Shown here one piece after another: positions 1 through 5,766 of a DNA stretch of 5,766 nucleotides. Both the position numbers and the translations under genes were made by a program. This DNA is from Gallionella sp. Lineage in GTDB: Bacteria > Pseudomonadota > Gammaproteobacteria > Burkholderiales > Gallionellaceae. Location: positions 1-5,766 of the forward strand of contig SCPW01000044.1 in the NCBI GenBank assembly GCA_004298605.1, read 5' to 3'. Numbering within the stretch: the stretch's first letter is position 1; every line of letters begins with the position of its first letter. The notes beneath the pieces are model-generated. The model had not been told where the DNA came from and made no database searches. It saw only the letters and a list, made by a program, of their open reading frames with translations.

Positions 1-2591
1 GCCTGTCGGATCTTTTGCTCGGCCTCGGCCACGAAAGACCCGATATCCCGCCCGCGCACGTTGGCCGTCACCACCACCCGCCGCTTGCCGTTTTCGCGGC
101 TGATCTGGTTCGGGCCCGGCGCGACTTCGAGGGTCGCCACGTCGCCCAGTTGCAGATAGGCCGTGCCGTTTGCTTCGTTCCCGGACGCAATATCCGGCAG
201 ACGGACCGGTAGCCGTTTCATCGCCTCCATGTCATTGCGCAGCCGCTCGGGCAGGCGGACGATGATGTCGAAGCGACGGTCGCCTTCGAACAGCGCCCCG
301 GCCTCTCTGCCGCCCACCGCTATCGCAATCGCTTCCTGCACGTCCCCGACATTCACGCCGAGACGCGCGGTTTTTTCGCGGTCGATGCGGATGGTCAGCA
401 TCGGCAAGCCGGTGATTTGCTCGACCTTGACGTCGGCTGCACCGTGTACTTTCTCCAGCACTTCCGCAATTTCCCCGGCGGCGCCGTTCATCGTATCCAT
501 ATCGTCGCCGAACACCTTGACCGCCACATCGCTGCGCACGCCGGAAAGCAGTTCGTTGAAGCGCATCTGGATCGGCTGGGTGAACTCGTAGTTGTTGCCG
601 GGCACTTTGGCCACCGCCGCTTGCATGGCTTCGACCAGATCGGCCTTGCCGCGCCCGGGGTCGGGCCATTCCCGTTGCGGCTTCAGCATGATGAAGTTGT
701 CGGCGACGCTAGGCGGCATCGGGTCGGTGGCGATTTCTGCGGTGCCGAGCTTGGCGAAAATTCTGTCCACCTCCGGAAACTGCTTGATGGTCCGCTCCAG
801 TTCCGTTTGCATCTCGATCGCCTGCGTCAGGCTGGTACCGGGAATGCGCAGGGCATGCAGCGCGATATCGCCCTCGTCGAGGCTCGGCACAAACTCGCTG
901 CCCATGCGCGTGGCCAGCAACCCGCCGAGCACCACGGCGACCATCGTGACAGTCAGCACCAGCGGCTTGTTGAGCATCGCAAAACCGAGCATCGGCGCAT
1001 AGCTGCGCTTGGCCCAAAGCATCAGGCGGCTTTCCTTTTCGCCGACCTTGTCGCCGATCAGCAGCGCCACGGCGGCGGGGATGAAAGTGACCGACAAGAT
1101 CATCGCGCCCAGCAAGGCGGCCACCACGGTGAACGCCATCGGGTGGAACATCTTTCCTTCCACCCCGGTGAGCGCGAAAATCGGCAGGTACACCACCATG
1201 ATGATGAGCTGGCCGAACAACAGCGGCCGACGCGCTTCCCCGGCCGCCGCGAACACCTCGTGAAAGCGTTCGTTGCGCGTCAACGCGCGCCCCGCCTTGG
1301 CCTGCGCATGGGCGAGCCGCCGCACGCAGTTCTCCACGATCACCACGGCGCCGTCGATGATGATGCCGAAGTCCAGCGCCCCCAGGCTCATCAGGTTGGC
1401 GCTGACCTTGTTGCCGACCATACCGGTGAAGGTGAACAGCATCGCCAGCGGGATAACCAGCGCGGTGATGAGCGCGGCGCGGATGTTGCCGAGAAACAGG
1501 AACAGGATCGCGACCACCAGCAGAGCGCCCTCGATCAGGTTTTGCTTGACCGTGGCTATCGCCTTGTCCACCAGTATCGTGCGGTCGTAGACAGTCCGGG
1601 CCACCACGCCTTCGGGCAGCGTGCGGTTGATTTCTTCCAGGCGCTTGGCGACAGCCCGTGAGACCGTGCGGCTGTTCTCGCCGATCAGCATGAACACCGT
1701 GCCGAGCACCACCTCGCGCCCGTTTTCGGTCGCGGCGCCGGTGCGCAATTCCAGGCCGCGCCCGACTTCGGCCACATCCCGGATGCGGATCGGGACGCCC
1801 TGTCGGTTGTCGGCGATGATGTTGCCGATGTCTTCGATAGTGGCGACTTGCCCCGGTGCGCGGATCAGGTATTGCTCACCGCGCTTTTCGATATAGCCGG
1901 CGCCGACGTTGGCATTGTTGCGCCAGATCGCGCCGACCAGGTCTTGCAGTGTCAAACCGTGGGCGACCAGCTTATCGGGCAATGGCGCGACCTGAAATTC
2001 CTTGGCGTAGCCGCCGATGGTGTTGATCTCGGTCACGCCGGGCACATTGCGCAATTGCGGCTTGATGATCCAGTCCTGAATCTCGCGCAAATCGGTGGGG
2101 GTGTAGGGTGTGGCTGGTTGATTCGGCCCATTGGCCTTGCGCGCGCCTTCCACGGCCTCGACCTTCCACATGAAAATCTCCCCCAGGCCGGTGGAGATCG
2201 GCCCCATGGCGGGCTCGGCGCCGACCGGCAGTTTTCCTTTGGCCTGCTGGATGCGCTCGTTGACGAGCTGGCGCGCGAAGTAGATGTCGGCGCCGTCCTC
2301 GAAGATCACCGTGACTTGCGACAGGCCGTAGCGCGACAGCGACCGGGTCTGTTGCAGGCCGGGCAAACCGGCCATGGCGGTTTCGATCGGAAAGGTGATG
2401 CGCTGCTCGGCTTCGAGCGGCGAATAACCGGGCGCGGCGGTGTTGATCTGCACCTGCACGTTGGTGATGTCGGGCACCGCGTCGATCGGCAGCTTCTGGT
2501 AGCTGTAAACGCCCAACGCCGCCATGGCGAGCGTCATCAACAGCACCATCCAGCGCTGCTCGATGGCAAAACGTATGATTTTTTCGAACAT
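1..2591 (-). CDS. czcA: Heavy-metal efflux RND pump, inner-membrane subunit, CzcA family (3' partial)
   Basis: Proton-driven RND transporter that exports divalent metal ions through a CzcCBA complex. The frame runs open from ATG at 2591 to the left edge (863 codons, no stop). Family members are about 1040-1070 residues, so the C-terminal membrane segments (TM8-12) are outside the window. Visible parts: TM1 at about residues 13-31; first periplasmic domain to about 350; TM2-TM4 at about 352-420; TM5-6 at about 455-512; TM7 at about 540-558; second periplasmic domain to the edge. The motif DFGIIIDGAVVIVEN holds D407, D413 and E420, matching the essential D402, D408 and E415 of Cupriavidus metallidurans CzcA. 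GSEFVPSLDEGD (564-575) and DPMPPSVADNF (about residue 630) are also family hallmarks. The ATG is supported by a good ribosome site and the typical MFEKIIRFAIEQRW start. The family call is secure; the exact metal is not proven. Confidence 0.97.
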   Translation of the reverse strand, partial: MFEKIIRFAIEQRWMVLLMTLAMAALGVYSYQKLPIDAVPDITNVQVQINTAAPGYSPLEAEQRITFPIETAMAGLPGLQQTRSLSRYGLSQVTVIFEDGADIYFARQLVNERIQQAKGKLPVGAEPAMGPISTGLGEIFMWKVEAVEGARKANGPNQPATPYTPTDLREIQDWIIKPQLRNVPGVTEINTIGGYAKEFQVAPLPDKLVAHGLTLQDLVGAIWRNNANVGAGYIEKRGEQYLIRAPGQVATIEDIGNIIADNRQGVPIRIRDVAEVGRGLELRTGAATENGREVVLGTVFMLIGENSRTVSRAVAKRLEEINRTLPEGVVARTVYDRTILVDKAIATVKQNLIEGALLVVAILFLFLGNIRAALITALVIPLAMLFTFTGMVGNKVSANLMSLGALDFGIIIDGAVVIVENCVRRLAHAQAKAGRALTRNERFHEVFAAAGEARRPLLFGQLIIMVVYLPIFALTGVEGKMFHPMAFTVVAALLGAMILSVTFIPAAVALLIGDKVGEKESRLMLWAKRSYAPMLGFAMLNKPLVLTVTMVAVVLGGLLATRMGSEFVPSLDEGDIALHALRIPGTSLTQAIEMQTELERTIKQFPEVDRIFAKLGTAEIATDPMPPSVADNFIMLKPQREWPDPGRGKADLVEAMQAAVAKVPGNNYEFTQPIQMRFNELLSGVRSDVAVKVFGDDMDTMNGAAGEIAEVLEKVHGAADVKVEQITGLPMLTIRIDREKTARLGVNVGDVQEAIAIAVGGREAGALFEGDRRFDIIVRLPERLRNDMEAMKRLPVRLPDIASGNEANGTAYLQLGDVATLEVAPGPNQISRENGKRRVVVTANVRGRDIGSFVAEAEQKIRQ

Positions 2592-2598
2592 GTTGTAA

Positions 2599-2607
2599 CC
2601 TTTCCTT
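2599..2607 (-). promoter_or_regulatory. Ribosome binding site of czcA
   Basis: On the minus strand AAGGAAAGG ends 7 bases before the ATG at 2591. It lies just outside the repeat element, whose edge is at 2624, so czcA keeps its own translation start signal despite the long gap from czcB. This supports ATG 2591 as the start. Confidence 0.8.
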
Positions 2608-2629
2608 CTAGTGTAGTGCGCCGCTAAAT

Positions 2630-2656
2630 CCCCCCCTTTGAAAAGGGGCAGGGGGC
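2630..2656. repeat. C/G-run hairpin in the left outer arm of the element
   Basis: A run of seven C, then TTTGAAAA and GGGG, forms a short palindrome (CCCCTTT against AAAGGGG, 2633-2648), followed by a second G run at 2651-2655. The corresponding stretch of the right outer arm (2871-2876) is only 6 bases long. The two outer arms are therefore asymmetric because this hairpin is present in one of them only. Confidence 0.6.
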
Positions 2657-2742
2657 AATGGCACTAACTTAAGCGTAAAAACACAAATGCGGCACGAATC
2701 AACATACTTCCCACCCCCCAAAAAATCTGGGGAAGCTACCGT

Positions 2743-2836
2743 CCCTTCCCCTTCAAGGGGAAGGCTAGGATGGGGATGGGTTATTTCACCGTACTAAACC
2801 CCATCCCCACCCCAACCCTCCCCTTGAAGGGGAGGG
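2743..2836. repeat. Large stem-loop made of two palindromic modules
   Basis: Left arm 2743-2782 and right arm 2797-2836 are near reverse complements over 40 bases with a few mismatches and two one-base indels, around a 14-base loop (2783-2796). Each arm also contains its own perfect palindrome: 2744-2764 (10-bp arms around C2754) and 2816-2836 (10-bp arms around G2826). The transcript can therefore fold either as one long hairpin or as two short ones. It lies within the presumed czcCBA mRNA and could affect transcript stability or processing; that role is inferred. Confidence 0.85.
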
Positions 2837-2883
2837 AGTTGGCCATCGTTACGCTTAAGTTAGCACCATTGGGGTAGGGGGAT

Positions 2884-4434
2884 TTAGTGGTCGTGGCTGG
2901 CGCCGGATTTACCCAGATCGGCCTTTATCAGGAAGCTGTTTTTCGCGGCGTACCGCTCGCCCGCGTCGAGCCCCCCGAGCACTTCGGTAAACTTTCCGTC
3001 GCTGCGCCCCAGTTCCACGGGCCGCGCTTCAAAGTGCTCGCCGTAACGGCCGAACACGACAGTCCAGTCGCGCACGGTCTGGATCGCCTCCGCAGAAACC
3101 GCCACCGGCACATCGACCTCATCGGCCACCAGCTCGATATTGACCGGCAGGCCGGGGCGCCAGATGCCTTTCGGGTTGGGCAGCACGATGCGCGCCTTCG
3201 CCGTGCGGCTCTGTTCGCCCACCAGCGCGCCGACATAGGACACGGCGCCGCGGCTCATGGACTCGAACGCGGTCGCCTTGACGGTGGCTTGCTGGCCGAC
3301 TTTCACGGTGTTCAGGTCTTTGGCGTAAATCGTCATTTCCGCCCATACCGTGGACAGATCGGCGATGACGAAGATATTGGCATCGTCCTTCACCGCCTCG
3401 CCCAGTGAGAGGTGCTTCTCGACGACTATGCCGTCGATGGGGGAGCGAATTTCGTAGCGCGTGAGGTCGCCCCCGCCCCACAGCCCACCGCCGAGCGAGG
3501 CCAGTTTTTGTCGTGCGTTCCGGGCGGCGATTTCCGCTTCCTGCATGGCGTTGCGCGCTTGCAGGTAATCCTGCTCGGCCGAAATTTTTTCTTCCCAAAG
3601 TTTTTTCTCGCGCTCGAAGATGGCGCCCGCCAGCGCCAGGCGCTGTTGCGCGGCCAGCAGCCCGCTGCGCTGGTCGGCCAGCGTCTGGCTGGAAATCACG
3701 GCAAGTATCTGACCCTTGCGCACCCGGCCCCCGGCGCTCGCGGCCACCGATTCGACGACGCCGGCCAAGCGCGGCACGACATGCACCAAACGATCCTCGT
3801 TGAAGCGGATTTCACCGATCAGTTGCAGGGCGCTCCCGATGCGCGCCGGTCCGGTGGTCAGTACCTCGACGTTGTTCTGTTTGAGCTGCTGATCGGTCAG
3901 GGTCACCCGTGCCTCGACCTGTTCGTAGGCGAAACGATAAGGCTTGCCGCCGTACTGCGCGGTGATTGCCACGTTGAACGAGTGCGGCTCTACGACCACC
4001 GCATTACCTTTGAGGTAATCCTTTTCCTCAGCAAACGCGAACACCTGCGGCGGGCGACCGAGGCGGTCGAGCATGATGCTGACCCGGCTTGCCGCGGGGT
4101 CGAGCGGTTTGCCGTCGCGGTAGGTGTAAACACGAAACTCCGGTTCCACGCCTTGTTCGAAAATGGTGACCTCAACCCCGTAACCATCCTGCGCGAACAG
4201 TTTTCCGCCGTGCGGGCCTTTTTGCGGTGCGGCCGCCGCCTCGTGGTGCGGGTCGTCTTTAGCCTGCTCGCCGTGATGTTCCGCATCGGCATGAGCGGCT
4301 GCTTCCGTGTGCCCGTGTTCACCGTTTTCCGGCTGCGGCTTATCCGTGCCGAGTATCAGCCAGGCGAGCACCACGCCGCCAGCCAGGACAGCGGCAATGG
4401 AAAGAGTTTGCTTCTTGTTCAAATCGAGTTTCAT
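2884..4434 (-). CDS. czcB: Periplasmic adaptor (membrane fusion protein) of the metal efflux complex, CzcB family
   Basis: Adaptor linking the CzcA pump to the CzcC channel; 516 residues, close to the about 520 of C. metallidurans CzcB. Residues 11-29 form a hydrophobic membrane anchor or signal segment. Residues 36-66 are a His/Asp/Glu-rich linker with seven histidines (40, 42, 48, 53, 54, 63, 64), followed by the CzcB-type N-terminal domain beginning GPHGGKLF (73-80) with IFEQGVEPEFRVY (91-103). The split lipoyl domain is at about 213-250 and 325-356, interrupted by a coiled-coil hairpin at about 250-315. A beta-barrel domain (about 357-435) and a membrane-proximal domain with C-terminal SHDH follow. 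The start is fixed by a Shine-Dalgarno site overlapping the czcC stop. The stop TAA (2886-2884) lies inside the edge of the palindromic element. The histidines probably bind metal; this is inferred. Confidence 0.96.
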   Translation of the reverse strand: MKLDLNKKQTLSIAAVLAGGVVLAWLILGTDKPQPENGEHGHTEAAAHADAEHHGEQAKDDPHHEAAAAPQKGPHGGKLFAQDGYGVEVTIFEQGVEPEFRVYTYRDGKPLDPAASRVSIMLDRLGRPPQVFAFAEEKDYLKGNAVVVEPHSFNVAITAQYGGKPYRFAYEQVEARVTLTDQQLKQNNVEVLTTGPARIGSALQLIGEIRFNEDRLVHVVPRLAGVVESVAASAGGRVRKGQILAVISSQTLADQRSGLLAAQQRLALAGAIFEREKKLWEEKISAEQDYLQARNAMQEAEIAARNARQKLASLGGGLWGGGDLTRYEIRSPIDGIVVEKHLSLGEAVKDDANIFVIADLSTVWAEMTIYAKDLNTVKVGQQATVKATAFESMSRGAVSYVGALVGEQSRTAKARIVLPNPKGIWRPGLPVNIELVADEVDVPVAVSAEAIQTVRDWTVVFGRYGEHFEARPVELGRSDGKFTEVLGGLDAGERYAAKNSFLIKADLGKSGASHDH

Positions 4435-4440
4435 GTCGGG

Positions 4441-4447
4441 CTCCTAC
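4441..4447 (-). promoter_or_regulatory. Ribosome binding site of czcB, overlapping the czcC stop codon
   Basis: Minus-strand GTAGGAG lies 6 bases before the ATG at 4434. Its TAG (4446-4444) is the stop codon of czcC, so termination of czcC places ribosomes directly at the czcB start. Translational coupling of the two genes is likely. Confidence 0.8.
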
Positions 4448-5766
4448 GGTTTAACGTAAAACTCGCGAAGCGAGCCTGCGTCCCTCTCTCCCTCCGGGAG
4501 AGAGCAAGGAGAGAGGGAAGCTGTCATGGCGAAGCGTTGCTTTATGATTTGCGGCGGCGATTTGCCATGACAGTTGGTGGTGACTGGCGCGATGGTTGAT
4601 CGGGGCAATGCTGCACCGAGAATGCGTTCGATCTCGGCGGCGGACCGATGCGCCTCGGCCAGCGCGCGCAGGTATTGGGATTTGGCCTGGAATGAAGTGC
4701 GCTGGGCGTCCAGCACTTCGAGGAAGCTGAATTTGCCCAGCTCGAAGCCCTTGGTCGCGGCGTCGTAGGCGCTTTGCGCGCCCGGCAGAATATCCCGCCG
4801 CAATACCCCGATTTCCTGGTGTGCCGTATTCAGGCGCTCGTGCGCTTGCGCAAGCTCGTTGGACAGGCGTATCCCGGCGGCGGACAGCTCGTCGCGCGCC
4901 TTATCGGTCCGGCGCAGCGCTTCGAGCACGTTGCCTTGATTGCGGTTGAAGGCAGGAACCGGAATCGAAATACCGAGAATCGCCTGATTGAGCCCCAGCT
5001 CTTCGTTGCGTCTGGCGCCCAGGCTGACGGTCATGTCGGGAACGCTCTGGCCGCGCTCGATCTCCGCCAGCGCCTGCCGGCGCTCAACCTCGATCCCGGC
5101 CCGCAGCAAGTGGGGCGAAACGGCGAGGCGGCCGTTCAGATCGGCCAGCGCGGGTAGCGGCGGCAACGTCTCCAGATCACCGTCGGCGCGCTCGAAACGG
5201 GGCGCCGGGTTGCCCCAAGTGCCCGCGAGGCGCTTGCGCGCGGTGGCCAGTTCGCTGCCGGCCAGCGTCAATTCGACCCGCACACCGGCTTCGGCCACGC
5301 GCGCCCTGGTCTCTTCGACCGGGGATACCTTACCGGCTGTGACCCGCCGCGAGGCGGCCGCCGTTGCGCGTTGCGCGAGCTCGACTGACGCCCGCGCGAG
5401 CCGCAAACGCTCCTGCGCAACGAGCACATCGAAAAATGCCGCCACCACAGCCGCACGAATTTCGGCACGCTTGGCGTCCAGTTCCGCCGATGCCGCATCA
5501 CGGTTTCGTTCGGCGGCGCCGATCCTGGCCGCACGCTTTCCGCCCAGCTCGATCGGCTGGCTCAACTGCAACGTGGTGACCCGCGTCGCCCGGCGCGTAT
5601 CCTCAATGGCGGCCGCAATCTCCGGGTTCGGGCGCGCTTGCGCCTGAATAATCGCGGCTTCGAGCGCCTCCAGTTCGCGCCCGGCAACCGATAGCTCCGG
5701 GCTGTCGCCAAGCGCCAGTTCCAATGCCGCCTTCAGGGTGAGCGGGGCAACCGGCTCGGCGGCGCG
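4444..5766 (-). CDS. czcC: Outer-membrane channel of the metal efflux complex, TolC-like CzcC family (5' partial)
   Basis: Outer-membrane efflux duct of the CzcCBA complex. The frame is open to the right edge and gives 440 residues. The first visible residues (RAAEPVAPLTLKAALELALG) match the region just after the signal peptide in this family, so the true start and signal are off the window. The TTG at 5724 is not a credible start because the homologous reading continues upstream of it. Family landmarks, numbered from the window edge: LSQPIELGGKR (about 68-78), PVPAFNRNQGN (about 266-276), and FELGKFSFLEVLDAQRT followed by the last helix ending EIERILG (about 384). These mark the two repeated outer-membrane efflux halves with long helical stretches. 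From residue 398 the protein is encoded by palindromic repeat DNA and no longer resembles the family, leaving a tail of about 43 residues. The stop TAG overlaps the czcB ribosome site. Confidence 0.95.
   Translation of the reverse strand, partial: RAAEPVAPLTLKAALELALGDSPELSVAGRELEALEAAIIQAQARPNPEIAAAIEDTRRATRVTTLQLSQPIELGGKRAARIGAAERNRDAASAELDAKRAEIRAAVVAAFFDVLVAQERLRLARASVELAQRATAAASRRVTAGKVSPVEETRARVAEAGVRVELTLAGSELATARKRLAGTWGNPAPRFERADGDLETLPPLPALADLNGRLAVSPHLLRAGIEVERRQALAEIERGQSVPDMTVSLGARRNEELGLNQAILGISIPVPAFNRNQGNVLEALRRTDKARDELSAAGIRLSNELAQAHERLNTAHQEIGVLRRDILPGAQSAYDAATKGFELGKFSFLEVLDAQRTSFQAKSQYLRALAEAHRSAAEIERILGAALPRSTIAPVTTNCHGKSPPQIIKQRFAMTASLSPCSLPEGERDAGSLREFYVKP
4462..4573. 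repeat. REP-like palindrome cluster inside the 3' end of czcC
   Basis: Three dyads are packed together. Arms CTGTCATGGC (4521-4530) and GCCATGACAG (4564-4573) are perfect 10-bp inverted repeats around 33 bases. A 9-bp hairpin CTCTCTCCC-TCC-GGGAGAGAG lies at 4484-4504. A 5-bp hairpin CTCGC-GAA-GCGAG lies at 4462-4474. The octamer GCGAAGCG occurs at both 4465-4472 and 4529-4536. Such clusters are normally intergenic; here the czcC reading frame passes through all of it. Confidence 0.8.
4482..4517. repeat. Alternative hairpin pair
   Basis: The segment CCCTCTCTCC (4482-4491) can pair with two partners: the near GGGAGAGAG (4496-4504, 9 bp from 4484-4492 with a 3-base loop) or the far GGAGAGAGGG (4508-4517, 10 bp with a 16-base loop). 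The two folds exclude each other. In the mRNA this lies just upstream of the czcB start. A regulatory role is possible but unproven; it may simply be repeat structure. Confidence 0.55.

Larger units (their letters stand above)
2624..2887. repeat. Composite nested inverted-repeat element (MITE- or REP-like) between czcB and czcA
   Basis: Nearly the whole czcB-czcA gap is one palindromic structure. The ends are CTAAATCCCCC at 2624-2634 and its exact reverse complement at 2877-2887. Further in, 22-base arms beginning AATGG and ending CTTAAGCGTAA on one strand lie at 2657-2678 and 2849-2870 and differ at only two positions. Inside these is a second long inverted repeat (2743-2836), plus a small one with arms 2707-2712 and 2730-2735. 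No ORF or transposase is visible in it. No convincing target-site duplication is seen. The sequence style resembles dispersed C-rich intergenic repeats of betaproteobacteria, but I cannot name the family. It could be a non-autonomous mobile element or several repeats inserted into one another. Confidence 0.8.

Noticed and set aside
417..1661. Long plus-strand open frame (414 codons) opposite czcA
   Set aside because: Its His/Gln/Asp/Arg-rich translation has no recognisable domain and lies antisense to conserved czcA. It is a by-product of GC-rich codon use.
1848..2627. Plus-strand open frame (259 codons) opposite the 5' part of czcA
   Set aside because: It mirrors conserved RND sequence on the other strand and runs into the repeat element; no family features.
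2707..2735. Intrinsic terminator between czcB and czcA
   Set aside because: The T run on the transcribed strand sits in the loop of a short stem rather than after it, and czcA is intact downstream, so a true operon terminator is not supported.
2614..2889. TAGTG at 2614-2618 and 2885-2889 as a target-site duplication of the element
   Set aside because: The copies are not at equivalent distances from the two ends, since the right copy overlaps the terminal repeat. A 5-base match is expected by chance.
4457..4474. Hairpin plus TTTTA as a terminator after czcC
   Set aside because: The stem is only 5 bp, the T tract is 4 bases, and it lies inside the czcC reading frame directly before coupled czcB.
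3412..4599. Long plus-strand open frame (395 codons) opposite czcB and the end of czcC
   Set aside because: It is antisense to the conserved czcB frame, crosses the repeat cluster, and encodes nothing recognisable.
5722..5724. TTG at 5724 as the start of czcC
   Set aside because: The frame is open further upstream to the window edge with family-like residues (PLTLKAALELALG), and the signal peptide is still missing, so the start lies outside.

Overview
The window holds most of a heavy-metal efflux operon of the czcCBA type, read entirely on the minus strand in the order czcC - czcB - czcA. All three genes are recognisable from their translations. The outer-membrane channel gene (czcC-like) enters from the right edge without its start. 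The periplasmic adaptor gene (czcB-like) is complete. The inner-membrane RND pump gene (czcA-like) leaves at the left edge after 863 codons, roughly the last 190-200 residues short. The sequence is GC-rich with strongly G/C-ending codons. That, together with the protein motifs and the type of C-rich palindromic repeats, suggests a proteobacterium, most likely a betaproteobacterium; this is an inference from style, not a taxonomic proof.

Layout from right to left, which is the direction of transcription: 5766-4444 czcC (5' partial); 9 bases between its stop and the next ATG; 4434-2884 czcB; a 292-base gap (2592-2883) filled by a nested palindromic repeat element; 2591-1 czcA (3' partial). The products would form a three-part complex. 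CzcA uses the proton gradient to drive metal ions outward, CzcB bridges the periplasm, and CzcC is the outer-membrane exit duct. The pump carries the DFG-x3-DGA-x3-VEN signature of divalent-metal RND pumps and lacks the methionines of the Cu/Ag pump CusA, so Zn/Co/Cd (or Ni) is the likely substrate group. No promoter or regulator is visible; these would lie to the right of the window.

The genes themselves are ordinary. The unusual part is the repeat DNA at both internal gene junctions. The last 43 codons of czcC are made of a REP-like palindromic cluster (4462-4573), giving the channel a tail unlike its family. The czcB-czcA gap holds a roughly 264-bp composite inverted repeat (2624-2887) whose edge coincides with the czcB stop codon and whose core would form a stem of about 40 bp in the mRNA. 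I found no RNA genes, CRISPR array, transposase gene or new enzymatic system.
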